In this document: in pieces, positions 1-12,600 of the stretch
Layout of the letters: the number at the start of each line of letters is the position of its first letter
Position numbering within the stretch: position 1 is the stretch's first letter
Made by a program: the position numbers and the translations under genes
Assembly: GCA_019843655.1 (NCBI GenBank)
Contig: JACDQD010000006.1
Coordinates: 18,866,246-18,930,245 of the forward strand
Direction: 5' to 3'
Length of the DNA stretch: 64,000 bases
DNA from: Lethocerus indicus
Lineage: Eukaryota; Arthropoda; Insecta; Hemiptera; Belostomatidae
Notes under the pieces: model-generated
The model's input: the letters and a program-made list of their open reading frames with translations, nothing else
What the model was told of the DNA's origin: nothing
Databases searched by the model: none

Positions 1-2227
1 ATTTCTATCCCGCTAACCTCGGTCCGTTATCGATCACGGAATGAGAATCGGCGAGTAAGTCTGCCAGGAGGGAAGAAAAGCTCGGGCTATGAGATGCGGC
101 GGCTTGGGGGGGAGACATGACAATTTCGGGAGGGCCTCCACTATCGATCAACCTTCTTCACAATTAGTAGCGGTTTGCGGTTCGACGGTAGGCCCGACCG
201 AGACATCGATGACTAAAGGGCGAGAAGTGTATTCAACAGTTGACTGTCGATGACTACCCCCACCAACAATACAAACAAACAATTAATGGTCCGGCTTATT
301 TTATCAGTCGAATTATTAAGTTTTCGATTGTAGATATAGGGTCACAAGTCATTATCCGTATGACAATATAGTGTATACGTATTTTCAGACATTATCTACA
401 AATATATATACTATTACCTAGGCAATTTACACACATCATCAGTGGTGGTAAAAAACTGTAAAAGAATTAGCGAGAAAAATAAAATAATTATACTAATTCG
501 GTCAATACCTGTTAATGAAAACGCACCCTGAACAGTTTGCGATTTTCTTTTTGTGTTAATATTTACGCACTCAAAAACATAAACCGTAGATTATTTGTCT
601 CAAGTTTTCTTTCTTCCTTGTTGTCACAACCTCGGGTCTGCAGTAGTTGTTATCAATACAAAAGAACCAGTTGACATTGACGCAATTAGTTATCACAGCG
701 AGATACGTAGTTGGCGATTATTGTAGTCGGGGCGACGTCACGCGAATTTATTATAATATTCACATCGAAATCGGAATTAAAGAACCACTGATAAATACCG
801 TTCTAAGCTCGGACGAGTTAGCACACGGGGGGAAATACGGGCCGCGAACCGACTGCTAGGGGGCTGCTGAAACTATACAAAAAACTAAGACACTTTTAAG
901 TGCTGCCCGTGGTGGGAGAACTGCAGGATTGTGTATTAGAAGCGGGGTGTTGGTTGGGGCGTGTGGCGCGGACGACCGAGTAGTGCACCCTCCAACCGGC
1001 AACCGCCTACTGCAACTGTTTACAAGGCCGGCCCAGGAGACTCACGCCCCCCCAGAATTGCCAACCCCACCACTCCCACCCTTGCCAACTTGGGGCCCCG
1101 GAAAATCCCAAATACTCCAACTCTCTCCTCACTTGAACATTTTCTAACCACCTGTAAACCACTGGCCAGCATCGGATCCAGGTGGACCGAACAGGTTTTC
1201 TTGTCAGTCGATTAAAATTTGGCCATTAAAAGTTTCAAGAGGTTGAAAAATGAAAATTAGCCAAGAAAAAGAAAGCATTATTATTAATTTAGCACTGTTT
1301 TAAACAAAGGTAAATAATTAAATTGTAACACCAAACATGGATACCTCTGGTGGGTTGTCTACTAAAAACGTCATATGTTAGTCATCAAAAGACCAAAAAT
1401 AGTTTTTTGGGCGTAACCGAGAGAGATTTTTATTTATATTACAATTTAGAGGGAATATTTAGAAAGGAGAAGCAGAAGAGTTATCCTATTTAATTGCTCC
1501 TATTTGAACGTCAAGGGAAGATTTTTTACTAGGGTGCAAAATTAAAGAGTTTCAATGCTTTACCTTGAAAAATCAGGAACTCCTACCAACGAAGGTTCTT
1601 CCCACATCCTACCGGAAGTCAGTTAATGTTAATTCGAGTTCAGGTCGCGGAAACCTTCGCTCATTTAACTGATGATTAACGCGAGAATTGTTCCGATATA
1701 TCAATACCTGTAACCCAACGTTATAGGAGCACGAAAAAGCCAAATTCACCTTCATTGGAGAGATGGCGAATGTTCGTTCGGTTGAGGACAAGTTGAATGT
1801 TGTGCGACGAACGTTGGTGGATGCAATTTTTGGCGCTGCAGGGGGTACAAGGACGGGTCTAAAATCCTGGAGCAATTATCCGGGCGAGAGAACTCCTTGT
1901 TTGGGCTAGCCATCCCCCCCTCCCACCGGGGATTACACTAACGCTTAGTGCCATCGGCAGGTCTGATAACACAAACATTGAGAAAGTTTCCTGAGCGAGA
2001 GCCTAGCCCAGGACCGTCCCAAGCCGCCTATCTATCAATCGAGGGAGGCGGGCCGTTGAACCTCCACTATATCCACTACCTTTAATTACTAGCGTGGCTC
2101 CTAATTAGAGATAATTTGCATTTATATAAACAATAAATGCCGAGTTGACTGCAGAATGTTTTATCTTTAAAATTCGAGTATGAGAAAATTTGGTGTCAGT
2201 TGTAAAATGCTCGCGTTAAATTAAATT
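1..2227. other. Unassigned non-coding DNA
   Basis: No gene, RNA or repeat is supported here. The stretch around 930-1215 is C-rich and holds two overlapping plus-strand frames of 72 and 84 codons (929-1147 and 961-1215). Both are proline/threonine-rich, as expected from translating a C-rich run by chance, and neither resembles a known family. A minus-strand 88-codon frame at 1609-1875 also has no recognisable domain. Everything else is AT-rich and broken by stops in all frames. The most likely identity is intergenic or intronic DNA. Confidence 0.6.
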
Positions 2228-3262
2228 GGCCGATTGAGAAAATATAAGGGTAATATGGCCTGGCCTAAATTAAAATTAAAGATTTTCATATTCAATTTTC
2301 ATATTGAAGAAATATAAAGAATTTTTGAAGTAATGGAGACTATATTTATGTTGTGATTAGTTTCCGGAGTGAATTTTTGAACACCGGTAACGGTTGTGAA
2401 TTAGATGCAAAATCAATTATAGAAATGATATAGAAAATATTAAAATAATGTTCAGGACAACATTTCGGATTTCAGAAAGCGGATTGAAACATTCATAACC
2501 TTTTTTTAATGAGGCATGAATAAATTATTACTATCACAAAGTTATAATGTTTTGTTATAGCGTCTGCGATTTTGTCCGTCATTAATTTTGCACAATTTGA
2601 CGTTTGAATTTGGTGGATACGAGAATATTGGAATACGTGTAATATGTGTCCTCTATTCTTCCGTAATAAAACCCAGTTAATGTTAAAAGCTGTGAACATT
2701 TTTACAGTTCACATATCTCGTGATCTCCTTAATGTCAGCGAAATTATATTCTATTCGAATATATAATATATTCGAATATATATTCTAGATTATTATTAAA
2801 ATCAAGAAAAGCCAATATATATCGATAGAAAGGAAAGAAGGTGAAACTGTTTAAGCAATACAACAAACGAACTATTGGAAAAATTCTAGCAAATAAAACT
2901 ATTCAACTATATGTACCAACCCTCAATCAGAATATTGGAACAGGTATGATTCTTATATGCGCGCAGAAATAAACACAAATATAAAAAAAACAAAATATAA
3001 TATAAATCTACAGTTGAACAATTTGCCAAAGAAACAGGCGCTAGGAGCGATTTCCAGCACAACATGAGGGTCGTGCGGGTCTAGTATCAGCGACGTGGAG
3101 TTTCGTCCAGACAATATAGAATAAAGAGCCAGCGACCTATTTCATTCCTTGCAGTCGCAATAAAACCTTATACTAACTCACCTACGATGATTTTGTGTTA
3201 TATTTTTGCTTTCTAGAGTTGAATGTTAAAACTTATGTTCCACCGAGCTCTGCTATTACAGT
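2228..3262 (+). repeat. Dispersed ~1 kb repeat, copy 1
   Basis: This segment aligns, same orientation and nearly end to end, with 17204-18381. Shared landmarks in order are a GGCCGATTGAG start, a block around 'gtgaatttttgaacacc', 'ttagatgcaaaatcaa', 'attaaaataatgtt', a stretch ending 'tctattcttcc', 'aaatcaagaaaagcc', 'aacaggcgctagga', 'gtgcgggtctagtatca', and a terminal 'gagctctgctattacag'. Divergence is moderate, with several indels, so the two copies are old. No long frame survives in either copy and I see no terminal inverted repeats, so the class (retroelement remnant, UTR or LTR fragment, or other non-autonomous element) cannot be fixed. Copy 1 has an extra palindromic stretch near 2753-2790 that copy 2 lacks. 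A ~20-bp core near 3076-3098 also recurs in the pair at 52579 and 53576. Confidence 0.85.
2753..2777. repeat. 25-bp near-perfect palindrome inside repeat copy 1
   Basis: Two 12-base arms, each beginning or ending ATTCGAAT, pair perfectly around a single central A. At the matching place in copy 2 (about 17893) the sequence runs straight from 'attctatt' into 'attattaaaatc'. So about 36 bases including this palindrome were gained by copy 1 or lost by copy 2. Confidence 0.8.
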
Positions 3263-5502
3263 GAGAAACATAAATGAGAACAATACTTGTTTATCAGAAA
3301 CGGCCGAAGGACAACGTCCTCCTATAATGATCGTTTTGTTTCACCATATTTCAATTCATTTCAAATAGATACTATTAAACAGATCGGGGCAAATTTGCTA
3401 CTGAATGTTTCATACAGCACCATGTAATAAAATGTGGGAAGGCGTTATCAGTTCAAAGATGTAAATCTGCGTAAAAGTAAAAATCAGTTCATCTATTGGT
3501 GAAATACGCAATGACTTTATTGCCAAACGAATGGATCAAAGTAAAGCTCAAACTTGGAGACGAAAGCAAATAATAATAATAATAATTCAACAATGGCGAG
3601 TACGGTACTTTAGGAACTCCACTACCAGCAGTTCTTCAATTGTCCTCCACAGGGAGACTTGCATTACCGTTTAATTAAAAAAAACTTTCAGTTCACCCAA
3701 ACAAAGACCTGATTAGACCTGACGGCAGAAATTTCAAGAATTGCTTGAAGTTGAGGTAGTCATAACGAGTACAGAATAAAATATACTGCATACGATCTCA
3801 GCTCATATCACTTGCAATACAAATGACTGAAAGGGTAGCTTGAATGACAACAACATTATGATTAGCTACGTGATGAAACTAAAGTTCTGACCAGTGAAAT
3901 GTTACAAACGTTACATAACGTTTGTTATAGAACTTGGTCCGGTAGAACGCAGCCTTATACGGCCAAGTGGGAGTGCATTAGGAGGGGGTCGGCCCTGATA
4001 CAACGCCTCGGCCATTAAAGGGGGGCCACTCCGAAGCACCTCTTTATACCTCCTCTACCGCACTTTGTAAAAATATATAACCTTGAATGAACGAGAAAGG
4101 AAAAACGTTGTAAGCACAAGCCTAAATTCCAAGAGGATTGACGACACCTCGCCTCAGCGTATATACAGAACCCCAAGTTGATTCACTCTTCAGTGAGACC
4201 ATGATGATGGAACCAGTAAGCGTAACCTAAGCAGACAACGCCCGGGAAGGGCCCAGAAGGAAAGGGAAATAACCCTTCCAATGGAGCCCACTCACGTGGT
4301 TTCCAAATACAGGAAATATCCCGGAAAAGCCGGGGGTCAGCCCTTGCCAACCCGTATTCTTCCCGTTTGTATTGTACTAAATCTGATCGTGAAAAAATAA
4401 TTTTTGAGTCAAAAATGATAAAAAAGACTATAATATACCACTAACTGATGATGATATGATGCGGTACAATGCTTGGTTTCGCCTTGATAAACACTGATTA
4501 ATCAGTCAATTATTGACTAAATTAAATTTATTATTTTTGGGAATATAATTGTTGTATTTTTCGAAACCAGTGGAGATAGGACTGATTAATTATTTGAACT
4601 CAAGGTAAGGACGATCTTCTAGCCGACTTTATTTTCATTCCAGGAAGAAGGAGATTGCTCATTGTGTAAGGAAAACGAAAAAACCGCTCCCCCAATGTTT
4701 TACAAGAGACGCCCGACTCCTTTTGTAAATTTCAATTTAATCACAATACTCTGGATCTGGTTTGCCGATAATAGGCGACGTCAGCATCCATCTGACAAAC
4801 TCAGATAAAAGAAACTATGGGATTTTACTTCAAATTTCCTTCAATACACTAAGATAAACTTAAAATTATTAATTTAATTTAAGAAACTACTATTTTTGTA
4901 TACTTATAGTAAAATTTTACTTATATAAACATTTTTATTTCTATAATTTATACTAATTCTATTTTGTACACAAACAAAAATGACTACGAAGCTCAAGGAA
5001 ACAACAATGAATTACACAATAACGGACAGGAGAATAGGATAGGTGTGGGAAGCCGTTGTTTAAACGAGAGTGCATGTGCGTACCGGAGTTAGTACGTTCA
5101 CTATTGAATAACGCGTCGTCTGCCAGTGGCGATTCCCTCAGGATAACTAAACCATTGTTAGCATTGTGGGGCCTACCAACATAAACCCAACTCCAAACCT
5201 AAATATACAGCGGAATCAATTTCCACAGTCTGGGCACCGAGGTCTTCCTCATCTGTGACCTTCCACGTTGGAGACGCACATATTCCAATATCGCCCCGCA
5301 AGTCGATTTACTGCGCTTCTCCGACACAGCATTCTGGTATCCGAACTTTTATAAATACCATTGAATAATGTGGTCCCGCCGAACTTAATGCGTAAAGTAT
5401 GATAGAGAATTAGGATGATATATCAGGATAGCATCCTAGGTTTACCCAAATAATATAAAGGACGTTTATATCTAAATGGTCGAAGAACATTTTATTTCCC
5501 CT
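3263..5502. other. Unassigned non-coding DNA
   Basis: No gene is supported. A short (AAT)n run lies near 3571-3587. The part from 3950 to 4370 is richer in G and C, with CCCGGG and GGGGGCC blocks, but no open frame of useful length and no recognisable RNA gene. The part from 4840 to 4980 is almost pure A/T. Confidence 0.6.
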
Positions 5503-5897
5503 AGGTGGAGTATTAAGTTGGATATGGTGGATGAAGTAGGATTAGGGTGGATTAAGTAGGATTAGGGTGGATTAAGAGTGGTTTATTGTCGAATTAAGAT
5601 TGATCAAATTTGATTAAGTTGGATTACAGGGATTAAGGTGGATTAAGAATGAATTAGGACCGGTTAAGTTTGATTAGGGCGGATTAGGCATGGATTAAGG
5701 TGGATAAAGCGGGATAAGGAGGGAATAATTTGGATTAGTGCGGTTAATGTGTGTGGATTAATAGTTAGTTATGGTAGGATTAAGGTGGCTTAAGGCGGGT
5801 TAATGTGGATTAGTACGGATTAATAGTTAATTATGGTAGGATTAAGGTGGATTAAGGGGGTTAACAGTGGTTTATTGTGGATTAAGGTGGAGTTACC
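5503..5897. repeat. Degenerate GGATTA minisatellite
   Basis: About 390 bases are built from variants of a roughly 10-base unit, GTGGATTAAG. I count 17 exact GGATTA hexamers on the plus strand, plus many one-base variants (gaatta, ggttaa, ggataa). Two larger sub-blocks, both containing 'attaatagtta(g/a)ttatggtaggattaagg', show that multi-unit segments were also duplicated. A lone outlier of the same unit sits at 6628-6653. The hexamer (TAATCC on the other strand) is the known binding core of K50 homeodomain proteins such as Bicoid, Otx and Goosecoid. Whether that matters here is inference. The unit also vaguely recalls the insect telomere repeat TTAGG but is not a perfect match. Confidence 0.85.
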
Positions 5898-8800
5898 TTA
5901 GTAAGTTGGATGTTTGTGGGGCATCGTGTTTGCACTATCACTTATTTCACTTGTAATATGGTCCTTGAGCCTAATCTTTCTTTATTTGATGCATACAAAG
6001 CACAAATTATCCATGATATATGAAATTCCGTTTCGCAAATCTTTATACTTAAATCATTAAAGCATTATGAATTTTTCACTGCACAGCAAAAAAAAAATAC
6101 TTGATTTACCGATTTATTCGTCACTGAAATATGCATGATTTAGGCAACAACGTATGAAAGAACCATTTTCTTGTGCGGTGCCAATGGTTTTAAATGACTA
6201 TGACTATTCCAAATACTCAGTTGTTTGTGAGAAGACTGTTGAGTCCGTCGTTCTAAAAATGTTGATTCGTTTCAACTTCTTTCCAGTAGGGTTCGTGACG
6301 GAATACATTTGCAATTTAAACCGGGAATTAACGCTGTTCCACCATAGATTTCCTTAAAAATGCGACCACCACCCGTTCCAAACAACGAGTGATAAACAAA
6401 ACACTCGGTTTCTTTTAACGTCGCGTATAATCGAAAAGTATGAGAAACATCAATCGTCTGGCTCCAGCCAACAACAATAAAATCATATTACATTTTATGT
6501 TTTCCTACGCATGTCGCTCGATTTATTTTGAATGACACTCAACAGAATTGTCTTTCAGGACATTCTCTATTCTGTAGGTTTTGTCATAAATCCCCATTAC
6601 GCCTATGTTTCCAGAAAGACTGGCTTATTAAGTTAGATTAAGGGTGGATTAACGTTCAAATATATTGGACTCTTCCTGTTTGTTCACTAATTAGAAACGG
6701 CTTTAAGAAACCATTTTAAAAAACCAGTTTTTAAAAAATAACTTTACTTTCTCGTTGGAATTCTGAACAATAAAATAATTGTAAAAGATATAAAAAGCAA
6801 GTAAAAATTATAAATTATGGCGCAAATTAATTGAGACTAGAGGCTGGATCAGCTCTAAATTTTGGTAAGAAATCAGACAAAAAAAATGCTTTAGAGAGAA
6901 TAATTGACGCTACATTTAAAACCCTTTTCAATATAGTAAGTAAGTATTACAGGTGTAATTACTCGTGAATAATAGCTTACTGTATACTGTGTAGTGAAAG
7001 TAAGTATTGATGTGATTCATGATCAAGTAAAAATTACGGATATTATCCGTCATTAATATAAGTAACTACAGCCAACAAAGTAAGATTACTTTTGGAAAAC
7101 GGAATATTGTGATTATTTTAAACTTACAATGCAAAACATTATTATTGCACTTACACAGTGAAGAAATTGCAACGAGTTAATTGTTAAAATATTAATTACG
7201 GATGGAATTGCACACACACCCTATCAATATAGAGGAGCTCTGGATAGTTCAGAATGGAATGGAAGATGGCGACCGAGTGTGACCAATAAGGGCGGCCATA
7301 TTGGTCGATCGTAGTTCTGCAAGGATCCGCCAGATCACTCTAGAATCCTCTGAGTATCACAAAACACATTTATAACTTCACACAGAGATTTATAATTAAT
7401 TGAAAAAAGTTATCGTAAATTGAGTAAATTAGTAAAGAAAAGTAAATAATTTTCCATTAGCGAGTGGGCTCTTAAAACGCCAATAAAAAATGAAATTAAT
7501 AAGAGATTCAGAAAATAATATTGTACATTTTCTAATTTTGTTTAGTATTCTTATTATTACAGTTGCAAATAATGAATTACATTTGTTCGACTGCATACAT
7601 TTTATAGAATAAAAAGCAAAGATGCATAAATGTATTGAGATAAATGGAAAAGTGTCATCAGAGGAAGAAATATATAAATATTTCTATTCTGCATTCTTTA
7701 TTATCAGTATAATCATTTTTTTAAATTAAATAATATTTGATGAAGTATTTAAACAATGAGATATGTAAAATCAAAAGAAAGGCATTTTATTTACATTAAG
7801 AGAGAAACTTTTAGACTTATGAGAACTTTGCCCTTATATTCTAAGAAAATTAAGGATAAATTTCTTACTTGAGTTCTTTATAAAGTTAGTTCTAGGAAGA
7901 CAAATGCAAGCAAGAAATAAATGAATAAAATGGTACATATAATAAAACACCCTTATCCCTAATCTACTTTCTTAATACATCTATAAATACATTATGAAAT
8001 ATTTTAAAAATTGATTAATCAAAATGTATCTAGTATCAATGGAATTAGTTGAATATATAATAATTTCAAGCTGACAGAATATTTTTGTTATTTAAGGTTG
8101 ATTAAGTAACAAGAACCTCCATATGGGTTACATTTTATTTATAGAAATGTTTAGTTTTTCAAATAAGCCTTTATATCAAATAAGTTTATTTCATAACATT
8201 ATCCCTGTGCAATTATTCCTTTCATATTGTTATGGGACATAAATAACATCTGTATGCAGAACAAAGAATGCTGAGAAAATAATTTAAATATTTCTATATA
8301 AATAAGGAATAATTTAGTAAAACATAAATTCAAAACTACTAAACATTCACTAGACTATACTTGTGACACTATTACGAGAAAAATGCAAAGAAATGGAATT
8401 TCCAGATGTAACATGTTTATGAAATATCGTTTTTTCTTTAATTTTAAAAATACAAGTAAGGGTATCTTGTCTGGCGTTGTTTCTTGTATATACAAAGTAA
8501 CAACTTTGTGAAGAATGTCAAATTTAGTTCACAAAAGATATGAATTGCATCAGAACGATGAAAACATCGAGGAAAGTATTTCCTGTAATGATATTCCCAG
8601 TATGCAAAACTGCCTTTTTTATATAAAATATTGGGAGAGAAGAGAATAAATATGTATCTACCCCCATAAGGTAGGGCGAGGTTTTCATCTTCCCAAAATT
8701 TGCATATATAACCCCTATATTCCGTCAACTTGACTTTCCGGATAAAAAAAGGTTGAAATATAATAGCAGACGCAAGTCTAGCGTAGTCTATATCACGACG

Positions 8801-9004
8801 AAAGAATCAAAACTGGAGTATGCTCCGTTTCCAACAAGGATTAAAAGAATGGAAACAAACAGTCGAAGTACATTAAAATAATGAGTCTTCTAGTGAACGC
8901 GCTGTATTTCAGCATTCAGGATTCGTATCAATGGCGCGAATATGGTAGTGTGTATATATCGAAACTTTGGAGAGAGTATGTTTAATGAGTCCTTACTTAT
9001 TGAT
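5898..9004. other. Unassigned AT-rich DNA
   Basis: This stretch is strongly AT-rich, particularly 7380-8450, and dense with stop codons. Short frames at 6154-6357 (plus) and 8444-8728 (minus) have compositions dominated by Phe, Tyr, Ile and Asn, as expected from AT-rich noise. I see no RNA gene or mobile element. Confidence 0.6.
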
Positions 9005-9238
9005 TCACATAGGGATTAAACCAACAATTAAATTAGTGTCAGTATAATCTCGAGTTTCGGCTGGTAAATATACATATTTCCTTTCTTGCCCCGAGCTTCC
9101 CACTTTTAATACTGCTTTACCACTAATGACTTCTTCCGGTGTACGTGAGTTGAATTGCATTCGGCTCGTTTTAATAACGAAGATAGAACCACTCTCATTT
9201 TCTGCTTTAGTATCGTCATTCATATTGTTTCCCTCCAT
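9005..9238 (-). CDS. Weak candidate short coding frame or exon
   Basis: A 77-codon frame runs ATG to TGA on the minus strand. Unlike other frames in this window it has a clear purine-first codon pattern: all of the first 17 codons begin with A or G. It also has a balanced composition (Glu, Lys, Asp, Val, Gly, Ser; no Cys, His or Trp). An in-frame second Met lies five codons downstream at 9223. It is preceded by a GGAGGG stretch, which would be a bacterial-type ribosome site, although nothing else here is bacterial. The middle (TPEEVISGKAVLKV) is loosely reminiscent of the 'PGE-x-ISGKV' strand of arrestin N domains, but the rest of the domain is missing and the match may be chance. It could be a lone exon, a decayed gene fragment or random. 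No neighbours help. Confidence 0.18.
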   Translation of the reverse strand: MEGNNMNDDTKAENESGSIFVIKTSRMQFNSRTPEEVISGKAVLKVGSSGQERKYVYLPAETRDYTDTNLIVGLIPM

Positions 9239-9601
9239 AGACAGAAGCTATTATTATTTCTCTTGTCAACGGTAAGTGAAGTCCAGAAAGAAAATGCTAT
9301 TCTATTCTTCTTAGCGAATACATTAGACAAATGTATATGTTTATCTTTGAGTTGCAGTTGTTGACAGGCACATTATTTAAAATTAAATTAATTAACTAGT
9401 TCTCAGTTTACCTCATACAGTTAGGCACATATAGATTAAGCAAGGTGATATTCATTATTATTGAATTAACCGAAATTTGTATTTAGTTAAAATTTTAATA
9501 AATTAATTTCACTGGATAGCTAAAGTATGAAGTATGAAAATAGAATAGCCTGATTTCGTTGAACTCGTAAGGCCATTATAAAACGTGAAATATATTTTGA
9601 T

Positions 9602-9604
<3 letters not shown>

Positions 9605-9652
<48 letters not shown>
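9605..9652. repeat. (TA)n microsatellite
   Basis: An uninterrupted run of about 24 TA dinucleotides, flanked by 'ttatg' and 'ttcctttg'. Confidence 0.98.
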
Positions 9653-9654
<2 letters not shown>

Positions 9655-12600
9655 CTTTGTAATTCAGTTGTTCAAGTAAAGGGCATTTGGAAGGAGAGTA
9701 TTAAAAACGTTCACACATAGGGAGGCACCCTGCCAACTTTACACAGACTTTATTTTCTCTAATCCCCGCACAGGAAGAGAGGCAAAAAATTGGAATATTA
9801 TTATAGAAATCCAATGGAGGTCGCATATCATAGAATTATTGCTATTATCTTTTTGCTGTCCAGTTAGAACAAGGAGTTCGTTTTGAGAAATATATTAAAC
9901 AACACAAACATCCAGTGAAAGAAGTAAGTAACCATTACATGTGTCCGACCTCTCTTAGCATTAGTAGGAAAATAACCCGAATCCCGGACAATCGACAAAA
10001 GGAATTTACAACACCGATTCAGTAAAAAGTTCGTCGAGAACGGAAATTGGACCGTAGCCCATTTGAGTGCGAATGGGGACACTGTAATTTCGGTACACGA
10101 AGGAACCGGCGGCGAATCGCTGTAGGAAAGCGTCTATTTTCCCGCCCGGTCAGCGATTCCAAATAGGTATACGCGGGATTCGGCATATTCTGAAAAAGTG
10201 GACGTAGGAAATTGGCTTTTCTTTCGGGCAGTACGAAATGCCAAACTCTTCCGGAATTTCCCTGCCGTCCGCGTCGCTTTTCCAGGTCTCCCTGTTTTCC
10301 GGAAGGAGTGAGCATTGCCGACGGGGCGTGGCCACAGCGTCCGCCGTCGGAACTACGACCGCCGGCCGAATCAAAGGGCCCTTTGTCGGCGGAACAATGT
10401 GACACACCGGCATTGTTTCAGAGATTCTTACCCCACATCGTCCGGCCAATCTGGCAAATATTTAAGGACCCCGGGGTACGATAGAGCGTGCTTTTCGGCG
10501 TTGTATTTTATTTACACGATCAGAGGGGTAGAGACAAAGGCGGAAGTTATAAACAGTTGCATGCGATTATTATCGCCGGAACATACAAGAGAACCTTTCC
10601 TAACATAACACACAATAACATTCGCTAGACAGTTCCGTAAATTACGAAAATACCTTGTCAAAACTACGACGCTAGAATAAACGAGTTCTTAAATATTCTA
10701 CTGAATACAAATTGTCAATAACTAATAAACAAATGTGAAAAAGTTAAGAAGAAAAAAATAAACTTGGAGGCAGTACATAAATACCGCTTCAAAAAAATAG
10801 AAATATTTCAGAAGTTTCAGTCACTGAATTTCTGCATTTCGAAAATGAAACATATCAAACGCATTCAAGATAAATCAGGACTCAGAAGAGATCATTAATT
10901 TTCGCGGTAGATAAGGAAATGACATAGGGGTTATTAAAATCTAGGTCAGGATAAAAATATCGCCGTAAATCGCTGTATAATTTAATTCCGAAGCGCCTAC
11001 GGTTTCATTCGTTTTTTTTTGTAGGAAGAACATTAACTGTTAACGTAGCTAATAAAACTCTTTTATTGCTCTACCTATTCGTGACTTTAGCGCTCTCTGC
11101 AAGGACGGACTGGACCCTCTATCACGGGTTTAAATGCCGTTTAAACTCCACTGAAAGGTAGATATATGGGCCTACTCTCAACTTCAGTAGGGAGTAAATT
11201 CGGATTGAAGCCCCGTCCAATTCGTGGAATGTTCGAACGGTATTTTTACATAGGAAACTGCAGTAATGAGCGTGCCCTCTACGTATACATTTAAATATAA
11301 CAACCGATGAATTATGGGCAATTATGTAACGTGTAGGCTCAAATAGATAGCTGAGAAATCATCCTGACATAACTGTTGCTACACTTATATTGTTTGTAAT
11401 ATACTGCAACCCAATATTTCGTATTTTTGGGAAATATATGTGTAAATGTTTTCAAGTATAGGCCTGGAAACCTTGTTACTTTAATTCTATTCGGCTGCAA
11501 ATATATTTCCAAAGAATTAACTATTTTGTACTAGTAGCTAATTTATGTTAACTAAAAATCTGTAGCCGAATTATTACATGATTTCGTTTTGTTTGTTTAT
11601 TTTTACGTCTTGATCGTTTTTATTATCTTTGCTTTTATTATCTATTTTTATTTTATTACTTGACGGATAATTATTAAATAAAACCAATATATTTGATACG
11701 TAGACTTTCCTTCCGAACAATTGATTTGGAACAAAATAGAAGGTATGAGATATATTACATTCATCGATAGCCTAAATATATTACACTGAAAATAGAGTAC
11801 CATTTTCAATAACATAAATTATATTGCACCATCTCATGTAAATATATTTTTTAGTAGATAGAGTACTCAAATTATAGCGTTTTTATTAACATAATTCTGT
11901 TTGCTACATACGTGTGTTTTAATGTAAGTAAATAGAGATGTGGTAAAAAGAAACAGTAAAAATTATAATCTAATTACGTATCACGTAAAATATTTAAAAA
12001 TCTCTTACACAATATATTAACTAGAAACATTATAAACAACGTTAAAATGAATATCTTAAGTGTATCTAAGTATATTCATAATGAATATCATATTTCTAGG
12101 ACATGTTTCAAAGTTCACAATATGTTACATATTATACAAGAAATAGTAGTATATTATTCTGTACGGAGATATAAAGATAGTAGGTAATAAGTAGTATTTT
12201 TAACTTTTAATTATCCTTTATTTATTACGAGAGTAAGACATGAAATGTTCAATTCCTTTCCCAATATGGCATTGCAAATGTCTTGAACAGAAATATATAG
12301 CTTAAATTTTTTCTATTACACAATTCTATATTGGGATCACAGACTCCATTACGGGCCGGAAAAAATGGGACAATGTGCTCGTAAATTTCCTCACTTTAAT
12401 CGTTTGAATAATTTACGATTGGTTCGCCCTCCTCGTAATTTATTTCCCAATAAAATCTAAACTATGGATTTAAAACTTGAAATTATTATTAGTAATTTTG
12501 CGGTGTGACCTGGTGCGATCTTCTACAGCCGTAACACTGTCAAGAGATATGAATCCTATTACAGTTCCTCGTTTTCATAATAGGGTAATTAAATTAATTC

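Noticed and set aside
5503..5897. Interstitial telomere repeat (TTAGG)n
   Set aside because: The unit is GGATTAAG-like with ~10-base spacing. TTAGG occurs only as scattered variants and never in tandem.
10019..10608. Overlapping frames of 90-128 codons on both strands
   Set aside because: Simultaneous openness on both strands is explained by a CpG-rich, stop-poor patch. No frame resembles a known protein.
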